Part shown: positions 49,884 to 56,593 of the stretch, piece after piece | Numbering within the stretch: position 1 is the stretch's first letter | Layout: the number at the start of each line of letters is the position of its first letter | Origin: a virus | DNA: 64,000 nucleotides | Virus record (IMG/VR): IMGVR_UViG_3300028676_000003 | Coordinates: 304,550-368,549 of that record | Direction: 5' to 3' (one strand) | Notes under the pieces: model-generated | Databases searched by the model: none | What the model was told of the DNA's origin: nothing | The model's input: the letters and a program-made list of their open reading frames with translations, nothing else | Position numbers and translations under genes: made by a program

Positions 49884-50222
49884 ATGAATAGAAAAGACGC
49901 AAAGATTATTGCACAAACGATTTCACTAGCACAACTAGCTGATATGTTTAAAAACGCCAAGGCTGGAATTACAGATTGGAAACAACCAAGTAAGGTTAAC
50001 AAATCAATCACAAAAGGAACCGCTTGGAACGTTTTAACCCAAGGTTTCATTGGTGAAAGCACGATGATTACTTCACCGTCATTAATGGCTAAGAAAAACA
50101 TGATTCATGAATTTGGAGACTTCTTGCCTGAAGAAATAAAATTGGTTAAGCTTAAACCTAAAAAGGGTGATATAGCAATTGTACATCAAGAACCAAAATT
50201 TACAAAGTTTTTCGGAGAATAA
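49884..50222 (+). CDS. Hypothetical protein, 112 aa
   Basis: Basic, with a helical N-terminus (AQLADMFKNAKAGI) and a beta-type end. Last gene before the structured RNA. No family recognised. Confidence 0.57.
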   Translation: MNRKDAKIIAQTISLAQLADMFKNAKAGITDWKQPSKVNKSITKGTAWNVLTQGFIGESTMITSPSLMAKKNMIHEFGDFLPEEIKLVKLKPKKGDIAIVHQEPKFTKFFGE

Positions 50223-50223
50223 C

Positions 50224-50254
50224 TTGTATATGTGAAAAAGGTTTAGTACCTTTG
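50224..50254 (+). promoter_or_regulatory. Bacteroidota-type promoter for a structured RNA
   Basis: TTG at 50224-50226, 20-base spacer, TACCTTTG at 50247-50254. No open reading frame of useful length follows until 50604, so it drives the RNA. Confidence 0.85.
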
Positions 50255-50258
50255 TAAT

Positions 50259-50578
50259 GCGATTTTAGTCAGTTTGGGAACTGGCAGGGGCGGTGGGAGT
50301 CACGCCATTAGAAATTTACTTTTCAGATAGAAAGTTAATGATGTGGTATGCGCACTTACGGCCAGTATACGTCTGGTCGAAAAGTCCTCTGTGATTCGAT
50401 AAGCAAGGACAGACAAAACTAGTAGGTATAAAATCCTATGTACCGCAGTCTATTAGAGGACTATTTAACAACTATCCATCCATTTTGGGGTGTTCATCCA
50501 TCTAAAGATGATATGAAATGTTAGCATACACGGAAAAGGTGACTAACACGTGGGGTTCGAATCCCCACTATGCTACTA
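50259..50578 (+). ncRNA. Structured RNA with tRNA-like 3' domain; candidate tmRNA-like RNA
   Basis: About 320 bases with no credible coding frame. Hairpins include GGCG/CGCC, ACTTTT/GAAAGT, GGCCAG/CTGGTC, AGTCCTCT (50383-50390) with AGAGGACT (50455-50462), and TTCAT-CATC/GATG-ATGAA. The 3' end is a compact tRNA-like unit: acceptor TAGCATA (50522-50528) with TATGCTA (50569-50575), a T-stem GTGGGG/CCCCAC with the canonical TTCGAAT loop (50556-50562), a small CAC/GTG hairpin and no anticodon arm. TTAGTCA at 50265-50271 can pair with TGACTAA at 50540-50546, as helix P2 closes tmRNA. SmpB is encoded 1.8 kb downstream and RNase R upstream. Against a standard tmRNA: no matching acceptor strand at the 5' end and no ALAA-type tag visible. 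Confidence 0.7.
50522..50576 (+). other. tRNA-like structure lacking the anticodon arm
   Basis: A perfect 7-base acceptor stem stacks directly on a 6-base T-stem with TTCGAAT loop. CCA is not encoded (next bases CTA). RNase P could cut before 50522, separating a 5' RNA of about 260 bases, as described for tRNA-like ends of some eukaryotic long RNAs. Confidence 0.65.
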
Positions 50579-50603
50579 TAATGCGCATTAATTAACTTAA
50601 AAA

Positions 50604-51299
50604 ATGAAAATTTTAGCCCTAGGCGATACACATGGACGTGTATTATGGAAAGATATTGTTCAAAAAGAACAAGACTACGACAAAATCATCTTTATTGGTG
50701 ACTATTTTGACTCTCGTGAAGGTGTTTCACCACAAACACAACTTGAAAACTTCAGAGATATCCTTGAATTCAAGAAAAATAACATGGATAAAGTAGTTTT
50801 ATTACTAGGAAACCACGATTTTCACTACTTAAAAGAAGCGCAAGAGAAATATTCTCAGTATCAAATGCCAATGTTCAACCTTTTTAACGATGAAATACAA
50901 CCTGCGGTTGAATATTCACTTGTTCAAGTGTGTTTTGTACATGGTAATTACGTTTTTACACATGCTGGTGTTACAAAAACTTGGGCTACCGACTATAATA
51001 TCGATATAAATGACCTAGAGAACTCAATAAATACTCTTTTATTGGAGAATCCTAGTGCTTTTAGGTTCCATATGGGTACAAATTTCAGTAATAGTGGAGA
51101 TGATAAGGACCAATCACCTATATGGGTGCGTATTCCGTCCTTATTAGCAGACCCCCTACCTGAAGTAACCTATATAGTAGGACATACTACACTACTAGAG
51201 CTTACTATGATACAAAACCTTATAGGTATAGATACCCTAGGTACTACAGGGGAATACCTCATTATTGAAGACAACGTGCCAAGAGCAGAAAAATTATAA
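50604..51299 (+). CDS. Calcineurin-like metallophosphoesterase (PPP-like)
   Basis: 231 residues. ALGDTHGRVLW, FIGDYFDSREG, LLGNHDFHYLKEA, FTHAGVTKTW and YIVGHTT match the serine/threonine phosphatase-like branch, as in lambda phosphatase, with the Gly-Asp-x-x-Asp and GNHD metal motifs. It may remove phosphates from proteins or nucleotides. First gene after the structured RNA, possibly co-transcribed by read-through. Confidence 0.87.
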   Translation: MKILALGDTHGRVLWKDIVQKEQDYDKIIFIGDYFDSREGVSPQTQLENFRDILEFKKNNMDKVVLLLGNHDFHYLKEAQEKYSQYQMPMFNLFNDEIQPAVEYSLVQVCFVHGNYVFTHAGVTKTWATDYNIDINDLENSINTLLLENPSAFRFHMGTNFSNSGDDKDQSPIWVRIPSLLADPLPEVTYIVGHTTLLELTMIQNLIGIDTLGTTGEYLIIEDNVPRAEKL

Positions 51300-51301
51300 A
51301 T

Positions 51302-51490
51302 ATGGATATAGGTAAAAGGATTGACGGTGATATAGGCATAGGTAAAATTCGTAATCGTCTATCTGATGAATCAACAAGACAGGTTATTTACTCTCTTGAT
51401 ATCGATGTTTTCACTGATTTCTTTAACGAATTATACGATGTTGAAGAAATAACGTTAATTATTGAAGAATCATTTGGAATATCAATTTAA
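51302..51490 (+). CDS. MKLG-family-like micro-protein
   Basis: 62 residues, starts MDIGKRIDGDIG and ends ESFGISI. A diverged relative of the MKLGK family, 2 bases after the phosphatase gene. Function unknown. Confidence 0.52.
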   Translation: MDIGKRIDGDIGIGKIRNRLSDESTRQVIYSLDIDVFTDFFNELYDVEEITLIIEESFGISI

Positions 51491-51503
51491 TTTATTACCT
51501 TTG
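51474..51503 (+). promoter_or_regulatory. Bacteroidota-type promoter
   Basis: TTG at 51474-51476, 19-base spacer, TACCTTTG at 51496-51503, 11 bases before ATG 51515. Drives the tandem lipoproteins and probably SmpB and sigma. Confidence 0.78.
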
Positions 51504-51514
51504 TAATCTAAATA

Positions 51515-51865
51515 ATGAACAACATGAAAAAAACACTTATAATTTTAAGCATAATAGCACTTGTTAGCTGTAAAAAGGTACCTAACAATGAACAGACCCT
51601 TGTAATTACTGTTGACGAATACAATCGTCTTAAAGATGGAACAGCTGTTTCATACCCGAAGCCATTCGAATATATCGATTATGATGATTTGATTGAAAAT
51701 GGTAAGAGTGGTATTGTCTTAGGTACTGATGGACATGAATTTATTGTGAATAAAAAAGGTTTTGATAGAGAAACTTTTGTTCATTCTCCTGAGTGTCCAA
51801 AGTGCGAAGCTAAGCTTAAAGAAATCATCTATCAAATTACCAAAGAAAAAGATTCAATAAAATGA
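51515..51865 (+). CDS. Lipoprotein, tandem paralogue 1
   Basis: 116 residues. Signal MKKTLIILSIIALVSC (second ATG, at 51524) with the lipidated Cys followed by Lys-Lys. Shared blocks with the next gene: ITVDEYNRL, YPKPFEY, LGTDGHEFIVNKKGFD and CPKC near the end. The second gene has ISKEEYNQL, YPKHFDL, GSDGHEYLITRSGYN and CKKC. Small envelope lipoproteins in phages often block superinfection, which is a possible role. Confidence 0.72.
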   Translation: MNNMKKTLIILSIIALVSCKKVPNNEQTLVITVDEYNRLKDGTAVSYPKPFEYIDYDDLIENGKSGIVLGTDGHEFIVNKKGFDRETFVHSPECPKCEAKLKEIIYQITKEKDSIK

Positions 51866-52224
51866 GAAAACTATTAATCGCAGTGGCTTTATTAAGCCTT
51901 ATTGGTTGTAGAGAAGAAGATGATAGAACAACAAACAGCGTCACTATCAGCAAAGAAGAATACAATCAACTCAGAAATACAAATGCTGATTACCCTAAAC
52001 ACTTTGACCTTATTGGTTATTCAAGGTTTAATGGTTATGAAAATGCAATCATTATGGGTTCTGATGGTCATGAATACCTTATAACTAGAAGTGGTTATAA
52101 CAATGAATCTCAGAATCACTATATTGAATGTAAGAAATGCATGGCGAAAGAACAACGTATTGAAGAATTATTGATGGAGATTATCAAAAACACATCAAAA
52201 GACTCTACAAGTGTTGTTAGGTAA
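51862..52224 (+). CDS. Lipoprotein, tandem paralogue 2
   Basis: 120 residues. Signal MRKLLIAVALLSLIGC with lipidated Cys16 followed by acidic REEDD, unlike the basic residues in its neighbour; the acidic start may send it to a different envelope face. Domain shared with paralogue 1. ATGA overlap. Confidence 0.72.
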   Translation: MRKLLIAVALLSLIGCREEDDRTTNSVTISKEEYNQLRNTNADYPKHFDLIGYSRFNGYENAIIMGSDGHEYLITRSGYNNESQNHYIECKKCMAKEQRIEELLMEIIKNTSKDSTSVVR

Positions 52225-52381
52225 AGTAGTCACTACTGTAACAATCAGTCATATGCTTGATTTCATTGCAATCTTACCATCAACGGAAAGAAAGAGTCTT
52301 ACAGTTATTGCAGGTAGAGACACTTGGAAAATTGTAATCGATGCTGTTAATATAGGAATAATAACTAGAATAAAATACTAA
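52211..52381 (+). CDS. Possible small protein, 56 aa, non-ATG start
   Basis: An open frame from GTG 52211 (or TTG 52214) reads through to a stop overlapping the smpB ATG. It fills a gap that would otherwise be 156 bases in a genome with almost no gaps. Contains VVTTVTISHMLDFIAILPS and TVIAGRDTWKIVID. ATG only occurs 15 codons in. Confidence 0.4.
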   Translation: MLLGKVVTTVTISHMLDFIAILPSTERKSLTVIAGRDTWKIVIDAVNIGIITRIKY

Positions 52382-52821
52382 TGAAAAGCGTAGCTAAAAA
52401 CAAAAGAGCATATTTCGATTACGAAATTCTCGAAAAATATACAGCAGGGATTCAACTACAAGGTTCAGAAGTTAAATCAATCAAGGCTGGAAAAACATCA
52501 ATAGCTGAGGCTTATTGTTATGTCCACGAAGGTGAACTTTTCATCAAAGGAATGCATGTAACTGAACACAAAGAAGGCGGTAAGTACTATAATCACGAAC
52601 CTTTTAGAGATAAGAAGCTTCTTATGAAGAAGAAAGAAATCGCTAACTTGGACGAAAATGTTGGCCGTAAAGGCTTGACTATTGTACCACTTGACGTTAT
52701 ATTATCTAACACTGGTTTCGTAAAGATAGAAATTGGATTAGCTAAAGGAAAACATAATTATGACAAGCGTAACTCTTTGAAAGAGAAAGACTTGAAACGT
52801 GAAATTGAACGAAATTCGTAA
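52381..52821 (+). CDS. smpB: SsrA-binding protein SmpB
   Basis: 146 residues, normal length. NKRAYFDYEILEKYTAGIQL, LQGSEVKSIKAGKTSI, EAYCYVHEGELFIKGMHV, the DKKLLMKKKEI helix, KGLTIVPLDV and KIEIGLAKGKHNYDKR follow bacterial SmpB throughout, including the C-terminal KGK...DKR...KKDxKR tail (here SLKEKDLKREIERN) that reads the empty mRNA channel. SmpB delivers tmRNA to ribosomes stalled on truncated messages. A phage copy is unusual and, with RNase R and the tRNA-like RNA at 50259, suggests a phage-run rescue system. Confidence 0.95.
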   Translation: MKSVAKNKRAYFDYEILEKYTAGIQLQGSEVKSIKAGKTSIAEAYCYVHEGELFIKGMHVTEHKEGGKYYNHEPFRDKKLLMKKKEIANLDENVGRKGLTIVPLDVILSNTGFVKIEIGLAKGKHNYDKRNSLKEKDLKREIERNS

Positions 52822-52825
52822 AGCT

Positions 52826-53161
52826 ATGAAAATAAGAAGCGTTGTTACTTCAACATTACATTTTGTTGAAGCTGATGGGTTAGAGTATGTAAGAAGTCAA
52901 TTCATCAGATATGGTGAGACTGTTGTTACATGGAAAAGAAATTTTGATTGGAAAGAGGCCATTAGTGGTAAGATTCTCAGTAATGTAGAATTGGAAACAT
53001 TATTTGCAAGTCAATTCATTCAACATTTCAAAGAAGAAAGTGAGAATATGAGTGATGTAGACGACTTTACAACAAAGCCTCTACCACCTAAATCACAACT
53101 TCTTAAAGAGGGAGTACCACCACCGCCAAGAGATGGTGGAGACACAGTAGTTAAAAATTAA
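52826..53161 (+). CDS. Hypothetical protein, 111 aa
   Basis: An alpha/beta domain of about 75 residues and a Pro-rich tail (KPLPPKSQLLKEGVPPPPRD). ATG 52826 is 4 bases after the smpB stop; an in-frame GTG at 52799 would overlap smpB. Its position suggests co-translation with SmpB. No family recognised. Confidence 0.57.
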   Translation: MKIRSVVTSTLHFVEADGLEYVRSQFIRYGETVVTWKRNFDWKEAISGKILSNVELETLFASQFIQHFKEESENMSDVDDFTTKPLPPKSQLLKEGVPPPPRDGGDTVVKN

Positions 53162-53179
53162 TTTAAAATATATTATTAC

Positions 53180-54091
53180 ATGAAACAAATCAAAATTTCG
53201 CATAAACTTACTGATAGAAGTAACGAAGCTTTTAAACAATACTTAAGAGAAATTGCGGATATAGAACCTTTTACCCCTGAAGAAGAATTGGTTTGCGCTC
53301 AAAAAGCCTTTGCTGGTGATAAAAAAGCACAAAAAGAATTAGCGAAAAGAAACCTACGTTTCGTTGTGAGTGTTGCTAAGCAATACGTTACAGATTCTTT
53401 ATATCTATCTGACCTAGTGGAAGAAGGAAACATTGGAATCCTTATTGCGGCTGAAAAGTTTGACCCAAGCAAAGGATATAAGTTTATTTCGTTTGCTGTA
53501 TGGTGGATTAGAAAGATAATCCTTGAACACATTGCCAAGCATGGTAAGATTGTTCGTTTACCTGCCAATAAGCTTAACGCAATGTCAAAGCTTGATAAAC
53601 AATTTGCAGAATTGGAACAAAAGACTGGTCGTAAGGTAGATGTAATGGAAGTTATTGCCGAGTTTGGTAGCAACTCCGATGCCTACAATACCCAACAAGA
53701 CGAGTTTAAGGAGTTTATGTTCTTGGATTCATTAGGTTCAATGAACACAGATTCGCTAGACCGTCAGATTGGTAATGAAGACAACGGTGGAACTAGTACC
53801 CTTGCTGAGATGATGAGTGATGATATGTTTAAATCTACAGACCACTTAATCACAGACAAGAACATCATCGATGAAATCAATATTGCTCTTGAAACACTTA
53901 AGCCTCGTGAGAAGAGAATCATTGAATCATTCTTTGGTTTAAATGACCAAAAGGTTATGACACTTAAGGAATTAGGTGAAGATGATGGAATCAGAGTAAC
54001 ACGTGAAATGGTTCGTCAAATTAAAAATAAGACGCTTAAAGCGTTACAAAATAATCCTAGGATTAGACAAGCATATGAGTCAATGAACTAA
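53180..54091 (+). CDS. Sigma-70 family RNA polymerase sigma factor (RpoD/SigA-like)
   Basis: 303 residues, close to the Bacteroidota housekeeping sigma (about 285-290). Region 1.2 (FKQYLREIADIEPFTPEEE), region 2 (NLRFVVSVAKQYV, LVEEGNIGILIAAEKFD, FISFAVWWIRKII), region 3 (IVRLPANKL) and region 4 with its HTH (LKPREKRIIESFFGL, TREMVRQIKNKTLKAL) are all there. Such a factor would recognise the same TTG/TAnnTTTG promoters found before many genes here. It could keep host polymerase on phage promoters after the host sigma is displaced. Confidence 0.95.
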   Translation: MKQIKISHKLTDRSNEAFKQYLREIADIEPFTPEEELVCAQKAFAGDKKAQKELAKRNLRFVVSVAKQYVTDSLYLSDLVEEGNIGILIAAEKFDPSKGYKFISFAVWWIRKIILEHIAKHGKIVRLPANKLNAMSKLDKQFAELEQKTGRKVDVMEVIAEFGSNSDAYNTQQDEFKEFMFLDSLGSMNTDSLDRQIGNEDNGGTSTLAEMMSDDMFKSTDHLITDKNIIDEINIALETLKPREKRIIESFFGLNDQKVMTLKELGEDDGIRVTREMVRQIKNKTLKALQNNPRIRQAYESMN

Positions 54092-54411
54092 TGAAAGAAA
54101 TCATACACAAATTTTTAACAGATAACTTCTATATGGATTTATCTACCTTTTCTTCTTATTGCCTGAAAGAGTCAGGTAATCATAATAGTATTTATTTAAA
54201 ACTAATATACAATAAGTTAGGTAAAATATTTGGGTATGAGCCTGACAGTGATGAATTGATTGATATTGTCTCAGAATGGAACACCCAACAAATCGCTATA
54301 CTAACCCGTAAGATTAACCATATAAAGTACAGGTTGTATAGCGATACTGGTTCTGATAAGGTGGAATTAGATGAGATGTGCAAGCTTATTAAAGAATTTG
54401 AATTTGAGTAA
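54091..54411 (+). CDS. Hypothetical protein with YLTxNF-type N-terminus
   Basis: 106 residues. IIHKFLTDNFYMDLSTFSSY resembles the starts at 40152 and 45546. Helical, acidic. Overlaps the sigma stop by one base. Confidence 0.57.
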   Translation: MKEIIHKFLTDNFYMDLSTFSSYCLKESGNHNSIYLKLIYNKLGKIFGYEPDSDELIDIVSEWNTQQIAILTRKINHIKYRLYSDTGSDKVELDEMCKLIKEFEFE

Positions 54412-54418
54412 TAAGCGG

Positions 54419-54436
54419 TGTACACATTTGTGTACA
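54419..54436. promoter_or_regulatory. Perfect inverted repeat, possible operator
   Basis: TGTACACA-TT-TGTGTACA: two 8-base arms around a TT centre, in the gap between the genes at 54091 and 54490. Size and symmetry fit a dimeric regulator. It could also fold as a small hairpin; a T7 run starts 9 bases later. Confidence 0.5.
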
Positions 54437-54489
54437 TAGAGTGTTTTTTTATGCTAAACTAGATATTTATAATAAAGAAAACACATCAG

Positions 54490-54888
54490 ATGGAAAAAAA
54501 TATAATCAAAGAAAAGTTAAGAGAATCTTTATTCAGTCGTATTAAAGAGACTAACAAGACTAGCGGAGAACAACACCCGCAAGAGCATAAAGATGAAGAA
54601 GGAACAGGGAATGGAACCTTTAACGACTTAGATAAGGAAGAGAAAAAGAAAGTTCAAACCCTTACAAAGAAAATCAAGAACGCAACACAAGGACCAAGCA
54701 AGTTACTTAAGTTATCTCAAGTAATGGATGCGGCTGGTGTAGGTGATGCAGACAATGCTACTGACAGGTCAGCAATCGGTAAGGCCGTATCAGGTAAGCC
54801 TGATGCAGACGGTAAGATTAGACACTTGAATGTAAAGCAAGCTAACGCCATGGGGAAAGTCGTAGACAACCCTGTTGCATTTAAATAA
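54490..54888 (+). CDS. Hypothetical protein, 132 aa
   Basis: Polar; a disordered Lys/Glu/His-rich start and a Gly/Ala/Asp-rich second half (DAAGVGDADNATDRSAIGKA). Similar Ala/Gly-rich sequences occur in virion-packaged small proteins, but there is no direct evidence. Ends just before a terminator. Confidence 0.58.
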   Translation: MEKNIIKEKLRESLFSRIKETNKTSGEQHPQEHKDEEGTGNGTFNDLDKEEKKKVQTLTKKIKNATQGPSKLLKLSQVMDAAGVGDADNATDRSAIGKAVSGKPDADGKIRHLNVKQANAMGKVVDNPVAFK

Positions 54889-54898
54889 TACACAAAAG

Positions 54899-54923
54899 CC
54901 TCGAAGAAATTCGAGGTTTTTTT
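54899..54923. terminator. Rho-independent terminator between converging genes
   Basis: CCTCGAA and TTCGAGG pair around GAAA, followed by T7. Serves the + gene; the - gene ends just beyond it. Confidence 0.85.
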
Positions 54924-55098
54924 ATACATCTATTTTATGTGTGTTGGGAATTTTTGAATATACTGTAGTCCACATATCTTTTATTTTATATCTAACTAAT
55001 ACATGAATGATTTTATTGACTTCAACCCTAACTTCTTTACAAACAACGTTATCAACAGCGTCTGAGAAATCATCATATAATTCTTTACCTAAATCCAT
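54922..55098 (-). CDS. Hypothetical protein, 58 aa
   Basis: Minus-strand gene reading MDLGKELYDDFSDAV at the start and VYSKIPNTHKIDV at the end, with a beta-type centre (EVRVEVNKIIHVLVRYKI). ATG 55098 is used, since the in-frame TTG further up lies in its promoter. Its promoter and a convergent terminator support it as real. No family recognised. Confidence 0.62.
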   Translation of the reverse strand: MDLGKELYDDFSDAVDNVVCKEVRVEVNKIIHVLVRYKIKDMWTTVYSKIPNTHKIDV

Positions 55099-55116
55099 AT
55101 TAATAAGTTTAAGTTG

Positions 55117-55124
55117 CAAAGGTA
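55117..55124 (-). promoter_or_regulatory. -7 element for the minus-strand gene
   Basis: TACCTTTG on the minus strand, 18 bases before its ATG. No TTG at the usual distance. Divergent from the trpS promoter. Confidence 0.6.
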
Positions 55125-55180
55125 CTACTTTATTTTGGAAATAAAAACTAAAAAGGTTTTTTTATTCGAAAAAGTTTTCA

Positions 55181-55188
55181 TACCTTTG
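55181..55188 (+). promoter_or_regulatory. -7 element of the trpS promoter
   Basis: TACCTTTG, 23 bases before ATG 55212. The expected -33 position is T-rich without TTG. Confidence 0.65.
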
Positions 55189-55211
55189 TTGTCTAATTAA
55201 TATAAAACGAT

Positions 55212-56186
55212 ATGGCAAAGATACTTACTGGTATTCAAAGTACTGGAACACCACACTTAGGCAATCTATTAGGTGCTATTATTCCCGCTATTGAACTATC
55301 GAATAACCCTGATAATGAATCTTATTTATTCATTGCTGATTTACACTCAGTTACACAAATTAAAGATGGTGAAACCCTTAGAGAAAATACCTTTAGTACT
55401 GCCTGTGCTTGGTTAGCTTGTGGTTTGGACCCAAATAATGTTACCTTTTACAGACAATCAGATGTTCCTCAAACTACTGAACTAAATTGGTATTTGAATT
55501 GTTTCTTTCCATATCAACGATTAAGACTAGCTCATTCATTTAAAGACAAATCTGATAGGCTTGAAGATGTTAACGCTGGATTATTCACATATCCAATGCT
55601 TATGTCAGCTGATATCCTTTTATATGATGCTGAGATTGTTCCTGTTGGTAAGGACCAATTACAACATTTAGAGTTTACACGTGATGTAGCTACCAAGTTT
55701 AACCATCAAATGGGTGAAACTTTTGTTATACCTAGACCTAATGTTCAAGGAGAGACACAGACAATCATAGGTATAAATGGTTCTAAAATGAGTAAATCAG
55801 CCAACAATACTATCAACATATTCGCCAGTGATAAGGATTTATATAAACAAATCATGAGTATTGAAACTGATAGTACACCACTTGAAGAACCTAAGAACCC
55901 TGATACTTGTAATGTATTTAAATTATGCTCATACCTTGCAAGTGAGGAAGAACTTGAATCGCTTAGATTCAAATATTTAGCAGGTGATTATGGTTATGGG
56001 CATGCAAAAAAATATTTATACATTCTTATACTTATGAAATTTGAATCAGAAAGAGAAAAGTATAATTATTATATCAATAATCCTGATGTTGTTAATAATT
56101 TGTTATTAGAAGGAGCTGAAAAAGCTAAGCTAGTTGCCAATACTACACTAGGAAGAGTTAGAGAAAAATTAGGTTTTAACAAATAA
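55212..56186 (+). CDS. trpS: Tryptophanyl-tRNA synthetase
   Basis: 324 residues, full bacterial length. The HIGH equivalent is GTPHLGN at about 12-18, then FIADLHSVTQ, TYPMLMSADILLYDA, VPVGKDQLQHLEFTRD, and the KMSKS loop GSKMSKSANNTI at about 190. The C-terminal helices that bind the anticodon end are present. It charges tRNA-Trp. Full-length synthetases are rare in phages. It may secure Trp-tRNA supply or resist host synthetase inactivation. Own promoter; probably leads a short operon. Confidence 0.96.
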   Translation: MAKILTGIQSTGTPHLGNLLGAIIPAIELSNNPDNESYLFIADLHSVTQIKDGETLRENTFSTACAWLACGLDPNNVTFYRQSDVPQTTELNWYLNCFFPYQRLRLAHSFKDKSDRLEDVNAGLFTYPMLMSADILLYDAEIVPVGKDQLQHLEFTRDVATKFNHQMGETFVIPRPNVQGETQTIIGINGSKMSKSANNTINIFASDKDLYKQIMSIETDSTPLEEPKNPDTCNVFKLCSYLASEEELESLRFKYLAGDYGYGHAKKYLYILILMKFESEREKYNYYINNPDVVNNLLLEGAEKAKLVANTTLGRVREKLGFNK

Positions 56187-56193
56187 TAAAAAC

Positions 56194-56403
56194 ATGAAAA
56201 AAGTAACAATAGCATTTTATTTATTAGCAGTATTATCATTCTTTGTATCAGTATTCTTTGCTGTTCTTGATAATGATAAGTACTCACTAATTGCATTAGG
56301 TGCATCTATCCTATTAGGTGGAATTAGCACCATTCTTACAAGTATATTCAAGTTGAATAAGATTGTAACCATAATCCGAAATCAAGATGAAAAATCAAAG
56401 TAA
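56194..56403 (+). CDS. Membrane protein, 69 aa
   Basis: Two TM helices (about 5-26 and 31-50) and a short charged tail. Seven bases after trpS. No family recognised. Confidence 0.6.
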   Translation: MKKVTIAFYLLAVLSFFVSVFFAVLDNDKYSLIALGASILLGGISTILTSIFKLNKIVTIIRNQDEKSK

Positions 56404-56593
56404 TACACTAGAGAGACAAAGAAAACTCTATCGGGTCCTGACACTTATATTATGTATTCAGTTCTTTGTCTTTTTCACTTTAGGGTGCTTAACCAACAAT
56501 GATGTGTTTTTATACATTAGCTTTGCAGTAACCTTTGTTATTGCTGTCTTTATCGGAATCATTCACTTAACAACCAAATACGATGAAATCTAA
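56387..56593 (+). CDS. Membrane protein, 68 aa
   Basis: Two hydrophobic helices (about 17-36, 44-60). Overlaps the previous membrane protein by 17 bases and the next gene by 11, so the three are coupled. Possibly a duplicated pair. Confidence 0.58.
   Translation: MKNQSNTLERQRKLYRVLTLILCIQFFVFFTLGCLTNNDVFLYISFAVTFVIAVFIGIIHLTTKYDEI

Noticed and set aside
50259-50578. A standard one-piece tmRNA
   Set aside because: The 3' T-arm fits, but no acceptor strand complementary to the 3' end lies near the RNA start, the usual GGxTTCGAC region is not at the 5' end, and no ALAA-type tag with stop codon is readable. Kept as a tmRNA-like candidate only.
50259-50578. A tRNA gene split by a group I intron, or an RNase P RNA
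   Set aside because: The two acceptor strands lie only about 40 bases apart at the 3' end, so nothing is split there. I could not place group I P/Q/R/S core elements or the RNase P conserved regions convincingly.
54922-55119. Longer minus-strand protein starting at 55119
   Set aside because: The longer form starts with TTG inside the minus-strand -7 element; the ATG at 55098 is used instead.
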